Assembly: GCA_002472405.1 (NCBI GenBank)
Contig: DKRV01000032.1
Location: 62,001 to 126,000 of the forward strand
DNA length: 64,000 nt
Reading direction: 5' to 3'
DNA from: Clostridiales bacterium UBA7273
Lineage (GTDB): Bacteria > Bacillota > Clostridia > Oscillospirales > Oscillospiraceae
In this document: positions 1 to 8,760 of the stretch, one piece after another
Position numbering within the stretch: the stretch's first letter is position 1
Layout of the letters: each line of letters starts with the position of its first letter
Translations under genes and position numbers: made by a program
Notes under the pieces: generated by a model
What the model was told of the DNA's origin: nothing
What the model saw: the letters and a program-made list of their open reading frames with translations, nothing else
Database searches by the model: none

Positions 1-348
1 GATATCGCCGAAAAAGCACGGATGATCCGAGGACAGCGAAGCTACCCTGCCCCTGTAAAGTCCCTCTGCCATGACCTTGCACAGCTTACCGCCGGGCTGG
101 CGCACAAACTGGCGAATGCGGCAGACAACACCGTATTCGTAAAGGTCACTCAGCTGCGGCATATCGTTTGATATGTCCTTCTGAGTGACGAGGAATATCT
201 CCTGATCGTTATTTTGCGCGCAATTGAGCGCGGCAAGCGATATCGGTCGCTCAACGTCAAAGCTCAGGAGCATCCCGGGGAATATGTTAAGGCCACGCAG
301 CGGCAGTATAGCCATTGCGCGGTTCGGTATTTTCGTGTTCTGATTCAT
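1..348 (-). CDS. lon: Lon protease, N-terminal fragment (cut by window edge)
   Basis: The first 116 codons are visible; the gene continues beyond the left edge. The reading starts MNQNTKIPNRAMAILPLRGL and continues NIFPGM, the usual opening of the Lon substrate-binding domain. Lon is an ATP-dependent cytosolic serine protease for damaged and regulatory proteins; its AAA+ and Ser-Lys protease parts are not in view. The ATG is preceded by AAGGAGGT at good spacing. It lies last in the tig-clpP-clpX-lon order, separated from clpX by a terminator-like hairpin. The identification rests on the N-terminal domain and the context. Confidence 0.85.
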   Translation of the reverse strand, partial: MNQNTKIPNRAMAILPLRGLNIFPGMLLSFDVERPISLAALNCAQNNDQEIFLVTQKDISNDMPQLSDLYEYGVVCRIRQFVRQPGGKLCKVMAEGLYRGRVASLSSDHPCFFGDI

Positions 349-371
349 GTGATTACCTCCTTGTGAGGGAT

Positions 372-408
372 AAAAAACGCAGCAAGACAGGGCAACGCCC
401 CGTCTTGC
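372..408 (-). terminator. Hairpin with T-run between clpX and lon
   Basis: Read on the minus strand, GCAAGAC and GTCTTGC form a stem extended by GGG/CCC, followed by TGCGTTTTTT. This looks like a Rho-independent terminator just after clpX. Only about 23 bases separate the T-run from the lon start codon, too few for a separate promoter, so lon probably depends on read-through here. Confidence 0.65.
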
Positions 409-417
409 CGTGTTGTA

Positions 418-1659
418 TCATTTGCGTATTACGTCGGGGCCGGTTCCGTTTTTCACGCAGTCGGCAGTGACAATTACTTTCTCGATATCGTGCTCGCTGG
501 GCACGGTGTACATGATGTCGGTCATTATGCCCTCCATCACGCTTCTCAGGCCGCGAGCGCCAATCTTCATCTCGATAGCCTTATCCGCAACGGCTTCGAG
601 CGCATCTTTTTCATAGACAAGCTCTACACCGTCATAAGCCATGAGGGCTTCATACTGCTTGGTCATTGCATTCTTCGGCTCTGTAAGTATGCGGACAAGA
701 TCCTCGCGCTTGAGCGAGGTTAGCGGTGCGATAACAGGCAGTCTGCCTATAAGCTCGGGAATGATGCCGAACTTGAGCAGATCGTGCTGCTGAGCCTGCT
801 TGAGAAGCTCTCCGACGTCACGCTCCGTTGAGCTTTTTATGTCAGCACCAAAGCCCATGCTCTTTTTCTCGGTGCGCTTTTCGATGATCTTATCAAGTCC
901 GTCGAATGCGCCGCCGCAGATAAAGAGAATATTGGTCGTATCGACCTTTATAAACTCCTGATGAGGGTGCTTGCGGCCTCCCTGGGGCGGAACGTTTGCT
1001 ACCGTGCCTTCAAGCAGCTTCAACAGCGCTTGCTGCACGCCCTCGCCGGATACGTCGCGTGTGATGGACGTATTCTCGCTCTTGCGGGCGATCTTATCGA
1101 TCTCGTCAATGTAGATTATGCCCTTTTCGGCGCGCTCAACGTCAAAATCGGCAGCCTGCAAAAGCCGCAGAAGAATATTCTCAACGTCTTCGCCGACATA
1201 GCCGGCTTCGGTGAGCGTCGTTGCATCGGCTATTGCAAAGGGCACATTGAGCATCTTGGCCAGAGACTGCGCAAACAGAGTCTTGCCGCTGCCGGTCGGG
1301 CCGATGAGCAGGATATTGCTCTTTTGAAGCTCAACGTCGTTATCGCCGGCATAGAGGATGCGCTTATAGTGGTTATACACCGCAACCGACAGAACTACCT
1401 TTGCTCTGTCCTGCCCGACGATGTACTCATCAAGCTTTGCCTTTATCTCGGCAGGCTTCGGAAGATCCTCAAAGCGCAGGCGGTTTCCCTGGCTGTCATG
1501 CACGGGAGCCTGCTCATCCTCGGCGATAATGCTCATGCAGAGATTTATGCATTCATCGCAGATGTATGCACCGTTTCCGGCAATGAGTCTGCCGGTCTGA
1601 GCCTGTGTTTTTCCGCAGAACGAGCAGCGGATGCTCTTTCTGTCGTCTGTTCTTGCCAT
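418..1659 (-). CDS. clpX: ATP-dependent Clp protease ATP-binding subunit ClpX
   Basis: ClpX is the AAA+ unfoldase that feeds substrates into ClpP in the cytosol. The 413 residues are full length. A zinc-binding domain has Cys12/Cys15 and Cys34/Cys37. Walker A is GPTGSGKT at 120-127 and Walker B is IIYIDEID at 181-188. The ClpP-docking loop, usually I/L-G-F, reads M-G-F at 268-270. The gene sits 60 bases downstream of clpP with a strong hairpin between them and ahead of lon, the common Firmicutes order. The assignment is secure. Confidence 0.97.
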   Translation of the reverse strand: MARTDDRKSIRCSFCGKTQAQTGRLIAGNGAYICDECINLCMSIIAEDEQAPVHDSQGNRLRFEDLPKPAEIKAKLDEYIVGQDRAKVVLSVAVYNHYKRILYAGDNDVELQKSNILLIGPTGSGKTLFAQSLAKMLNVPFAIADATTLTEAGYVGEDVENILLRLLQAADFDVERAEKGIIYIDEIDKIARKSENTSITRDVSGEGVQQALLKLLEGTVANVPPQGGRKHPHQEFIKVDTTNILFICGGAFDGLDKIIEKRTEKKSMGFGADIKSSTERDVGELLKQAQQHDLLKFGIIPELIGRLPVIAPLTSLKREDLVRILTEPKNAMTKQYEALMAYDGVELVYEKDALEAVADKAIEMKIGARGLRSVMEGIMTDIMYTVPSEHDIEKVIVTADCVKNGTGPDVIRK

Positions 1660-1684
1660 AGTTTTACCTCAAGAAATGATGTAA

Positions 1685-1711
1685 TATGGGGGAACCGAAA
1701 GTTCCCCCATA
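1685..1711 (-). other. Strong intercistronic hairpin between clpP and clpX
   Basis: TATGGGGGAAC and GTTCCCCCATA form a perfect 11-bp stem around a 5-base loop. No T-run follows on the minus strand, so it is more likely an mRNA stability or processing element than a terminator. This function is inferred from sequence only. Confidence 0.6.
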
Positions 1712-1719
1712 CAGAAATC

Positions 1720-2301
1720 TTATCGCTTGGTTATCACCTTATCGATAAGGCCGTATTCCAGGGCTTCCTGTGCAGACATGAAGTGATCGCGCTCGCAGTC
1801 TGCTTCAACAACGGCTATATCCTTACCGGTGTTTTCAGCGAGGATCCTGTTCAGATTTCTCTTTATCTTCAAGATCTGCTCGGCCTGTATCTGAATATCG
1901 GTGCACTGACCCTTGCTGCCGCCGGACGGCTGGTGGATCATGATTTCGGCATTGGGAAGCGCAAGGCGCTTGCCCTTTGCACCGCTCGAGAGCAGGAATG
2001 CACCCATTGATGCGGCCATACCGATGCAAATAGTGGATACGTCGGGCTTTATATACTGCATGGTATCATAGATAGCCATGCCGGAGGTCACACTGCCGCC
2101 GGGGCTATTGATATAAAACTGAATATCCTTATCGGGATCCTGCGCCTCAAGGTACAGAAGCTGGGCTACGATCAGGCTCGCGGTGGTGTCGTTAACTTCC
2201 TCGGACAGCATGATTATGCGGTCGTTGAGAAGTCTCGAAAAAATGTCATACGAGCGCTCTCCGCGGCTTGTCTGCTCTACTACATAGGGTACTAAACTCA
2301 T
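1720..2301 (-). CDS. clpP: ATP-dependent Clp protease proteolytic subunit ClpP
   Basis: This is the serine protease barrel that works with ClpX and related unfoldases. The 193 residues are a normal length. The catalytic triad is readable as Ser98 ([11 protein letters not shown]), His123 (MIHQPSGG) and Asp172 (ERDHFMSA). The gene is preceded by tig and followed by clpX, as expected. The start [10 protein letters not shown] follows GGAGACG-type Shine-Dalgarno sequence. No ClpP paralogue appears in the window. Confidence 0.97.
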   Translation of the reverse strand: MSLVPYVVEQTSRGERSYDIFSRLLNDRIIMLSEEVNDTTASLIVAQLLYLEAQDPDKDIQFYINSPGGSVTSGMAIYDTMQYIKPDVSTICIGMAASMGAFLLSSGAKGKRLALPNAEIMIHQPSGGSKGQCTDIQIQAEQILKIKRNLNRILAENTGKDIAVVEADCERDHFMSAQEALEYGLIDKVITKR

Positions 2302-2360
2302 TTTTAACGTCTCCTTTCGTTGCTGCTTATCTCGGAGATCATATCCTTATGCTCGGATAA

Positions 2361-3677
2361 TTATTCAGCCTCTTTCTCGGCAGGCTTCTCTGCAGGAGCT
2401 TCCTCGGTAGCGGACTCGATAACTACCTTTGTTGCTTTTTCTTTCTTAAACTCGTTTCTGATATACTCATCGCCGAAGTACTGGCGGATCTGCTCGGGAG
2501 TTGCGCCGACAGTCTCTGCTGCGCCCTTGATGTAGTCCTCAAGCTCTTCGTCGGTGACTTCAATGTTCTCCGCCTCAACGATGGCGTTGAGAAGCAGCTC
2601 CTGCTTCACCTGATACTCTGCTGCCGGACGGATGGTGGAATTGATGGCTTCCTCGTCAAGGCCCATCATCTTCTTGATATCGTCGGTGCTCATCTTCGGG
2701 TCGGTAAGGCCGAAGTTTGCAGCATAGCTGCGGATAAGCTCATCGATCTTCTCCTGCATCATGCTCTCAGGGATCTCAACGGTCATGTTGTCGCATGCCT
2801 TGGTCATGATAGCGGTGCGGAACTTTGCGTCCATCTGCTCGTCCATGACGCGCTCCATGTCCTTACGGGTGTCGGCTCTGTATTCCTCAACGGTGTTAAA
2901 CTCGGAAACATCCTGAACGAAATCATCGTCAAGCTCGGGAAGCTCGGTCATGGACAGGCCGTTGAGCTTTACCTTGAACACTACGTCCTTGCCTGCAAGC
3001 TCAGCTGCGTAATCCTCGGGGAAGGTGATGTTTATGTCCTTCTCGTCGCCGATATTCATGCCGACGATCTGCTCCTCAAAGCCGGGAACGAAGGTGTTCG
3101 AGCCAAGCTCAAGCTCATAGCCCTCTGCCTTGCCGCCGTCGAAGGGAACGCCGTCGAGAGTGCCTTCAAAGTCGATATCTGCGGTATCGCCCATCTGAGC
3201 CTCACGCTCGAGGTCAATAACGCGGCCGTTGCGTTTGCGAACACCGTCGATCTGACCGTCAACGTCTTCTTCGGTTATAATGTAGGTCTCTTTGACTGCG
3301 CTGAGGTTCTTGTACTCGCCGAGGGTGACTTCGGGATAAAGCTCAACGTCAAAGGTCAGGGTGAGAACCTTATCGTCGGAAAGATCCATGTTGGAAACCG
3401 CGGGTTTGCCGATTATCTTCAGGCCACAATTGTCATAGCCGTGCTCATATGCCGGTGCAACGAGTTCATCGATAGCATCCTGATAAAAAACATCATGGCC
3501 GTACATGCCTTCAACAACAGCGCGGGGAGCCTTGCCCTTTCTGAAGCCGGGGATGGAAATACCGCTCTTGTTCTTTTTAAACGCCTGATCAACAGCCGCG
3601 TCGAACTCCTTGGCATCGACCTCGACCTGGAAGCTGGCGGTCTTGGAGTCTTTCTTTTCTACGTTCTTGACTAACAT
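2361..3677 (-). CDS. tig: Trigger factor
   Basis: Ribosome-bound chaperone and peptidyl-prolyl isomerase acting on nascent chains. The 438 residues show the three-part layout: an N-terminal ribosome-binding domain with signature GFRKGKAP at about 44-51, a central FKBP-type isomerase domain at roughly 150-240, and a helical C-terminal chaperone domain ending in an acidic, Ala/Glu-rich tail. AGGAGG lies just upstream of the ATG. It is first in the tig-clpP-clpX-lon group and has its own promoter (3717-3745). Confidence 0.96.
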   Translation of the reverse strand: MLVKNVEKKDSKTASFQVEVDAKEFDAAVDQAFKKNKSGISIPGFRKGKAPRAVVEGMYGHDVFYQDAIDELVAPAYEHGYDNCGLKIIGKPAVSNMDLSDDKVLTLTFDVELYPEVTLGEYKNLSAVKETYIITEEDVDGQIDGVRKRNGRVIDLEREAQMGDTADIDFEGTLDGVPFDGGKAEGYELELGSNTFVPGFEEQIVGMNIGDEKDINITFPEDYAAELAGKDVVFKVKLNGLSMTELPELDDDFVQDVSEFNTVEEYRADTRKDMERVMDEQMDAKFRTAIMTKACDNMTVEIPESMMQEKIDELIRSYAANFGLTDPKMSTDDIKKMMGLDEEAINSTIRPAAEYQVKQELLLNAIVEAENIEVTDEELEDYIKGAAETVGATPEQIRQYFGDEYIRNEFKKEKATKVVIESATEEAPAEKPAEKEAE

Positions 3678-3716
3678 TTATATATTCCTCCTAATATAAT
3701 TCACATAGACCAAAAC

Positions 3717-3745
3717 ATAATAACAGATATTTCAGCCAAAAGCAA
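3717..3745 (-). promoter_or_regulatory. Predicted sigma-A promoter for tig
   Basis: On the minus strand TTGCTT and TATTAT are separated by 17 bases, ending about 40 bases before the tig start codon. The match is good but inferred from sequence alone. Confidence 0.6.
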
Positions 3746-3765
3746 TTATTTTCTTTGAACGAAAA

Positions 3766-4452
3766 TCAAATAAGCTTTACAGGCTTAAATTTAACATGAT
3801 CGGCTGAAACGAGCATGAAATCAGTGCCGAAAAGCGTGCCGTTGAACGCATACTGGCAGCCGGCGCCGTGAATATGACCATAGCAGCAGCGCTTTACATT
3901 ATATTTCTGCAGCAGCTCGAGTATTTCGGGGCATGTGTAATTCATATATTTGGGCGGATAATGCAGGAAGGCATATATCTCATCCGTTTTCGCCGCCTTC
4001 AGAGACGCTTCGAGGCGCATTACCTCGCGGTTCATGATCTTTTTGTCGTGCTCTGCGCCCTTGCTCTCCTCATAGAACCAGCCGCGCGTTCCGCATATGG
4101 AAACTCCGGCGTATTCAAAGCTTGAGTTGTGCAGCACGTCAATGGTCTTTATGTCATTTTTCTCAAAAAAGCTGCGCGCCTTGGTCGCCGTTGTCCACCA
4201 ATAATCGTGGTTTCCCTTTAAGATTATCTTTTTTCCCGGCAGAGCGTCGATGAATTTGAAGTCCGGCAGTGCCTCCTCCATGGTCATTCCCCAGGTTATA
4301 TCTCCGCACAAAACGGTGAGATCATCGTCATTTAGCTGCGAAAATCCATCACTGAGCTTTTGCACATAATTTTCCCACCGGCCGCCGAAAACGTCCATAG
4401 GTTTATTTGTTCCAAGCGACAGGTGAAGATCGCCGATCGTGTATAAAGACAT
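3766..4452 (-). CDS. Calcineurin-like metallophosphoesterase
   Basis: A 228-residue predicted cytosolic phosphoesterase with the two-metal motif series: GDLHLS near the start, LCGDITWGM, LKGNHDYWW, LHYPP and YGHIHGAG. The substrate cannot be read from sequence. A TTG 33 bases upstream is open, but the ATG of MSLYTIGDLHLS has GGAGG close upstream and brings the metal motif to the N terminus, as in the family. It stands alone between tig and the divergent DUF1540 gene. Confidence 0.85.
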   Translation of the reverse strand: MSLYTIGDLHLSLGTNKPMDVFGGRWENYVQKLSDGFSQLNDDDLTVLCGDITWGMTMEEALPDFKFIDALPGKKIILKGNHDYWWTTATKARSFFEKNDIKTIDVLHNSSFEYAGVSICGTRGWFYEESKGAEHDKKIMNREVMRLEASLKAAKTDEIYAFLHYPPKYMNYTCPEILELLQKYNVKRCCYGHIHGAGCQYAFNGTLFGTDFMLVSADHVKFKPVKLI

Positions 4453-4527
4453 GCCGCCTCCGTATAAAATCAAAATTGCTGTCAAGAATAATAATGTCTA
4501 ACGACAATACTCTCTGGAGGTAATGAA

Positions 4528-4710
4528 ATGAACAACAAGAAAATGAGTTCCGGTCAGATCACCGGTGTAGGCTGCGATGTTACCAACTGCAAGTACAACA
4601 CCATCGACTGCAAGTGCTCGGCATCGCAGATCAAGGTTCAGAATGACAAGGCTACCACCAAGTCCGAGACCTTCTGCTCGACCTTCTGTCCGCGCGGCTG
4701 CTGCAACTGA
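4528..4710 (+). CDS. DUF1540 domain small cysteine-rich protein
   Basis: A 60-residue protein with a CDVTNCKYN...C...C core followed by a second cluster, FCSTFCPRGCC, giving nine or so cysteines in total. The first half matches the DUF1540 pattern, a probable metal- or disulfide-stabilised module common in spore-forming Clostridia and of unknown function. GGAGG precedes the ATG. It is one of few plus-strand genes here and converges on thrC. A short GC hairpin (GGGGC/GCCCC, 4717-4730) follows and may act as a weak terminator. Confidence 0.85.
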   Translation: MNNKKMSSGQITGVGCDVTNCKYNTIDCKCSASQIKVQNDKATTKSETFCSTFCPRGCCN

Positions 4711-4737
4711 TTTCTCGGGGCATAAGCCCCTACATAA

Positions 4738-6219
4738 TTATTTTAGGAAATCTGCAACCGTTTTTTCCATTTCCTGCTTGTCAACAACAAGTTCAAAGCG
4801 CTTCTCGCGCTTATCAAGGCCTTCAAGCGGCTTTGGTATCGCGGTTTTCGTCACTTCCGAGAGCTTTTCGATAAGCTCTGTTCCGGAAGCGTTGCTTCCC
4901 TGCCCCAGTGCCTCAAGAACGCTGTCGCAGAACTTATACGGGCTTGCGGTCGATACGACGACAGCAGGAGAAACGCAGCCTGTATCTTTGCGGTAGTCGG
5001 CAAGCTTATTATAAGCCACTGCCGTGTGCGTATCCATAAGGTAGCCGTTTTCGGCATAGACCTTATTGATCGCGGCTTTGGTATCTGCATCGGAGCAGTA
5101 TCCGCCGACAAAGTGCTTATCAATAACGCTCTTCACGGCGTCAGACACTTTATACTCTCCCGTTTTTGCAAGCTGCGACATATATCCGGCGACCTCGGCA
5201 TCGCTTCCGCACACCGAGTAAAGCAGCCTTTCCAGATTGCTGGATACGAGAATGTCCATCGACGGAGAGATCGTGGTATAGAACGTTCTGTTGCGGTCGT
5301 ACACGCCGCGCGAGAAGAAATCGGTCAGAACGTTATTCTGATTTGAAGCGCATATGAGCTTTCCGACAGGCAGTCCCATATTTTTAGCATACCAGCACGC
5401 CAGAATATTGCCGAAGTTACCAGTGGGGACAACGAAGTCAACTGCGTCGCCGTAATTTACGCGGCCCGAATTGGCATAGTCGCAGTAGGCCGAGAAATAG
5501 TAGACTATCTGCGGCAGAAGTCTGCCCCAGTTAATTGAGTTGGCCGATGACAGGAACCAGCCCTTTGCGCTGAGCTCTTCGGCAAATTCCCTGTCGCCGA
5601 ATATCTGCTTAACGCCCGTCTGAGCGTCGTCGAAATTACCTCGAACGGCAGCAACGCTGACGTTATCACCTTTCTGCGTGACCATCTGGAGCTGCTGGAC
5701 ATCGGAAACGCCGTTGTGCGGATAGAAAACAAGGATCTTTGTGTTTTCAACGTCCGCAAAGCCCTCGAGCGCCGCCTTGCCGGTATCGCCGCTTGTTGCG
5801 ACAAGGATGCACACCTTGCGCTGCTCGCCGCATTTTTTAAGCGATGCTGTTAAAAGGTGCGGAAGCATCTGCAGCGCCATATCTTTAAATGCGCATGTAG
5901 GGCCGTGCCACAGCTCAAGAACAGCAGTGTTATCGTCAAGGAAATGAACCGGAGCGGTATCGGCCGTGTCAAAATTATCGCCGTACGCGCGCAAGATCAT
6001 TGCTTTAAGCTCATCTTCCGTGAACTCATCAAGGAAAGGCTTCATGATGCTCAGTGCTCGGCCGCGGTAGTCCTTCCTGCCGAGCGTTTTTATATCATCG
6101 AGTGAAAGCATCGGCAGACTCTCAGGGACATACAGGCCCCCGTCGGGAGCAAGGCCGCGCGATATAGCTGCGGATGCGGTCACTTTTTCATTGGAATTTC
6201 TGGTGCTGAAATATTTCAT
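4738..6219 (-). CDS. thrC: Threonine synthase
   Basis: PLP enzyme converting O-phosphohomoserine to threonine. The 493 residues match the long E. coli/yeast-type form with N-terminal PDGGLYVPE. The PLP lysine is Lys112 in HGPTCAFKDMALQ. The SGDTGKAAL and VPTGNFGN phosphate-binding segments are visible. It is the last gene of the lepB-rbgA-rnhB-yraN run, 17 bases after yraN. No T-box or thr attenuator is visible upstream. No hom or thrB is nearby. Confidence 0.95.
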   Translation of the reverse strand: MKYFSTRNSNEKVTASAAISRGLAPDGGLYVPESLPMLSLDDIKTLGRKDYRGRALSIMKPFLDEFTEDELKAMILRAYGDNFDTADTAPVHFLDDNTAVLELWHGPTCAFKDMALQMLPHLLTASLKKCGEQRKVCILVATSGDTGKAALEGFADVENTKILVFYPHNGVSDVQQLQMVTQKGDNVSVAAVRGNFDDAQTGVKQIFGDREFAEELSAKGWFLSSANSINWGRLLPQIVYYFSAYCDYANSGRVNYGDAVDFVVPTGNFGNILACWYAKNMGLPVGKLICASNQNNVLTDFFSRGVYDRNRTFYTTISPSMDILVSSNLERLLYSVCGSDAEVAGYMSQLAKTGEYKVSDAVKSVIDKHFVGGYCSDADTKAAINKVYAENGYLMDTHTAVAYNKLADYRKDTGCVSPAVVVSTASPYKFCDSVLEALGQGSNASGTELIEKLSEVTKTAIPKPLEGLDKREKRFELVVDKQEMEKTVADFLK

Positions 6220-6236
6220 ATCGGCTCTCCTTCCGA

Positions 6237-6596
6237 TCAGAATGCGTTTTCAATGTGGTTTATGCTTACTTTTCTGGAGTTTACACCGTCGGGTGCGTAA
6301 ACTTCAATCACGTCAAAGCGCGGCTGAAGCTCGATCTCGTGGCTTTGAAGCCAAAGCTGTGCGGCCATTATAACCCGCCGCTGCTTTGCAGCGGTCACAA
6401 ATTCTCGAGCCTCGCCAAAGGCGTTGTTCTTCCTGAGCTTTACCTCAACAAAGACTATGTAACCGCGTTTTTGCGCAATGATATCTATCTCACCCTGCCT
6501 GTACCGGCAGTTTGTATCTATTATCCTGTATCCGTGCAGGCGCAGGTAATTTGCCGCCTTGCGCTCGCCGAAGGCGCCGAGTTTTTCCTCTGCCAT
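6237..6596 (-). CDS. yraN: YraN family endonuclease-like protein (UPF0102)
   Basis: A 119-residue restriction-endonuclease-fold protein of uncertain role, often linked to recombination or DNA repair. Family motifs are visible: GERKAANYL, YRQGEIDII, FVEVK and RFDVIEV. I start at the ATG (MAEEKLGAFGE) that overlaps the rnhB stop by one base and has GAGG upstream inside rnhB. A GTG 42 bases upstream would add 14 residues outside the family consensus. rnhB-yraN pairing is common in Firmicutes. Confidence 0.88.
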   Translation of the reverse strand: MAEEKLGAFGERKAANYLRLHGYRIIDTNCRYRQGEIDIIAQKRGYIVFVEVKLRKNNAFGEAREFVTAAKQRRVIMAAQLWLQSHEIELQPRFDVIEVYAPDGVNSRKVSINHIENAF

Positions 6597-7195
6597 CAGT
6601 GCATTTTCCTCAAAAAGCTCGGACGGTGTATCTCGCACGGGCCGTACTCGCGCAGTGCGGCATAGTGCAGCTTGGTTCCGTAGCCTTTGTGCTGCTCGAA
6701 GTGATATTCGGGATATTTTTCGGCCATTTCAAGCATGTATCTGTCACGGCTCACCTTTGCAAGTATTGACGCTGCTGCAATATCGGCGCACTTTGCGTCG
6801 CCCTTTATGACGCAGCGGCTTGGCATGCTTATCCCTGAATTGCAATTGCCGTCAATCAGTGCAAGCGAGGGCTTGACCGACAGCTTTTCTATCGCACGAT
6901 TCATGGCGAGCATCGCCGCGTTTAGAATATTGATCTCCTCAATCTCCTCAACGCTTGCAAAGGCTATGCCGAAGCTAACAGCCTCCGAGCATATCACGTC
7001 AAACAGCTTGTCTCTTTTCTTTTCGCTGAGCTTTTTTGAATCGTTAAGGCCGTCTATCTCAATGCCGCGCGGCAGTATGACAGCCGCTGCGCACACGGGG
7101 CCTGCAAGCGGTCCGCGTCCTGCCTCGTCAACGCCGCAAAGGATGTCAACTCCGCTGTCATATATCTCATTTTCAAGCGTCCAAAGCTCTGTCAT
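6596..7195 (-). CDS. rnhB: Ribonuclease HII
   Basis: Removes ribonucleotides and RNA primers from RNA:DNA hybrids. The 199 residues carry the type II signature GVDEAGRGPLAGPV with catalytic Asp23 and Glu24, and later acidic positions in ALIDGN and AASILAKVSRD. Its ATG overlaps the rbgA stop in an ATGA arrangement, and its own stop abuts yraN, so the three are translationally coupled. The length is typical. Confidence 0.95.
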   Translation of the reverse strand: MTELWTLENEIYDSGVDILCGVDEAGRGPLAGPVCAAAVILPRGIEIDGLNDSKKLSEKKRDKLFDVICSEAVSFGIAFASVEEIEEINILNAAMLAMNRAIEKLSVKPSLALIDGNCNSGISMPSRCVIKGDAKCADIAAASILAKVSRDRYMLEMAEKYPEYHFEQHKGYGTKLHYAALREYGPCEIHRPSFLRKMH

Positions 7196-8064
7196 TCCGG
7201 CTTCTCCAAGCTTATTCTGCCGAGCTTGCCGTCGTGATACTCGCCCAGCAGAGTATTTGCCATGCGTTCAATGTCATATTCGCCCCGTGAAACGAGAAAG
7301 CCGCGCTTCTTTGCGGCCTCTTCGAGAAGCTCAAAGCCGTTCATCTCGGGGTCCGGCTCAAACTTATATCTGCCGATGAGCGCTTCGGGATACATGTCAC
7401 GAAGCCTGAGCATAAAGTTTGCCGCGAGCGTTTCCTTGTCGAGAACGTCAGCCTTTATCGCATTTGTGATGGCCAGCATCTCGCCGACCTCCTGCGAATC
7501 AAACTTCGGCCAGAGTATTCCCGGAGTGTCCAACAGATCAAGACCCTTGTCGATATTGATCCACTGCTTGCCGCGCGTAACGCCGGGCTTATCGCCTGCA
7601 ATGGCTGCTTTACGCTTTGCAACCTTATTTATAAATGTTGACTTTCCCACATTAGGTATGCCGAGGATCATGACGCGCATAGGGCGGTTTACCTGTCCCT
7701 TTGCGGCGTAATCTGCGATCTTATCCTTCAAAAGCTCACGCAGAGCCGGCGCAAAGCCATTGACGCCCTTGCCGGATTTCGCGTCGGTTTCAAGGATCTT
7801 TATCCCCTGAGCTTCAAAAAATGCGCGCCACTGCGCCGTGATCTTTGGGTCAGCGAGGTCAGTTCTGTTGAGGATAATAAGTCTCGGCTTTCCTGAAGCA
7901 AGTCTGTCGATATCAGGGTTGCGGCTTGAATTGGGTATGCGCGCATCTAAGATCTCGCACACGGCATCGACCTGCTTTATGCTGTCCTCTATCATGCGCT
8001 GCGCCTTTGTCATATGGCCGGGGAACCACTGGATATTCATTTTTTCGTAGTTACTGCCGCTCAT
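7192..8064 (-). CDS. rbgA: Ribosome biogenesis GTPase RbgA (YlqF)
   Basis: Circularly permuted GTPase needed for late 50S assembly. Motif order is permuted as expected: G4 (NRTD) first, then G1 (GIPNVGKST), then G3 (DTPG). The reading frame stays open far into lepB, but that extension has no family similarity. I place the start at the ATG of MSGSNYEKMNIQWFPGHM, one base after the lepB stop; the inner ATG at 8040 (MNIQWFPGHM) is an alternative and closer to the family norm. 290 residues; the operon with lepB and rnhB matches other Firmicutes. Confidence 0.92.
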   Translation of the reverse strand: MSGSNYEKMNIQWFPGHMTKAQRMIEDSIKQVDAVCEILDARIPNSSRNPDIDRLASGKPRLIILNRTDLADPKITAQWRAFFEAQGIKILETDAKSGKGVNGFAPALRELLKDKIADYAAKGQVNRPMRVMILGIPNVGKSTFINKVAKRKAAIAGDKPGVTRGKQWINIDKGLDLLDTPGILWPKFDSQEVGEMLAITNAIKADVLDKETLAANFMLRLRDMYPEALIGRYKFEPDPEMNGFELLEEAAKKRGFLVSRGEYDIERMANTLLGEYHDGKLGRISLEKPE

Positions 8065-8065
8065 A

Positions 8066-8647
8066 TCATTCACCGTCGGGTATACCAATAGAATCAAGCG
8101 GAAAAACGCGCAGAAGCACTTTGCCGACGATAAGCCGCTCATCGACCATGCCGATCTCGGCCTTGCGGCTGTCGGACGATGCATTGCGGTTATCGCCCAT
8201 GACGAACACGCAGCCCTCGGGAACGGTCTGCGCTCCCTTAAAATCGAGCTGGTTTCTCGTCGGCTCGGCGATATACGGCTCGTCAAGCAGCTCGCCGTCA
8301 ACATACACTCTGCCGCGGTCAAAGTCGATCTCGACCGTCTGCCCTTCGGTTGCGATAACGCGCTTTACAAGCGCCTCGGGCTTGTACTCATCCTTGCGGA
8401 AAATGACGATATCGCCCTGCTTTGGCTTGTAAAAAACATCGGAAACCACGAGCTTATCGCCGTTTGTGAGCGTGGGGTTCATCGAGTCACCGCTTACGTC
8501 TACTATCCGGAACAGGAACACAAACACAAGAATGCATATGATAAGTGCAAACACAAGGCTCTGCATCCAATCATATACCTCGCCTCTTGTGGTGGTTTCG
8601 GTCTTGGCTGGCTCCGGCTTCTTTACTTTATCTTTAGATTTTTTCAT
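8066..8647 (-). CDS. lepB: Signal peptidase I
   Basis: Membrane-bound protease that removes signal peptides. The 193 residues have a Lys-rich cytosolic N terminus, one transmembrane helix at about 31-49 and an extracellular catalytic domain. The Ser/Lys dyad is Ser55 (SGDSMNPT) and Lys95 (LVKRVIA), followed by the GDNR...DSR box. It heads the rbgA-rnhB-yraN-thrC run and has a predicted promoter at 8680-8709. GAGGTAG lies before the ATG. Confidence 0.95.
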   Translation of the reverse strand: MKKSKDKVKKPEPAKTETTTRGEVYDWMQSLVFALIICILVFVFLFRIVDVSGDSMNPTLTNGDKLVVSDVFYKPKQGDIVIFRKDEYKPEALVKRVIATEGQTVEIDFDRGRVYVDGELLDEPYIAEPTRNQLDFKGAQTVPEGCVFVMGDNRNASSDSRKAEIGMVDERLIVGKVLLRVFPLDSIGIPDGE

Positions 8648-8679
8648 CTCAAACTACCTCTTGATGAGTTTATCAATAT

Positions 8680-8709
8680 ATTATACACGATAAGCACTCA
8701 TTTAGGCAA
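8680..8709 (-). promoter_or_regulatory. Predicted promoter for the lepB-rbgA-rnhB-yraN-thrC run
   Basis: TTGCCT and TATAAT on the minus strand are spaced 18 bases apart, immediately downstream of the rplS terminator and about 33 bases before the lepB ATG. Confidence 0.65.
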
Positions 8710-8710
8710 C

Positions 8711-8738
8711 AAAAAAAGCGGCATAAGCCGCTTTTTTT
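8711..8738 (-). terminator. Rho-independent terminator after rplS
   Basis: Perfect stem GCGGC/GCCGC around ATAA, flanked by seven A and seven T, so it can work on either strand. Its position makes it the rplS terminator. Confidence 0.9.
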
Positions 8739-8760
8739 GAACCGATAATTGGTCGGGCGC

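Noticed and set aside
961..2010. 349-codon open frame on the plus strand
   Set aside because: It runs opposite clpX and clpP, has no family similarity or binding site, and is explained by the codon pattern of the real genes.
8065..8322. 86-codon extension of RbgA
   Set aside because: It overlaps lepB in another frame and has no similarity to the GTPase family.
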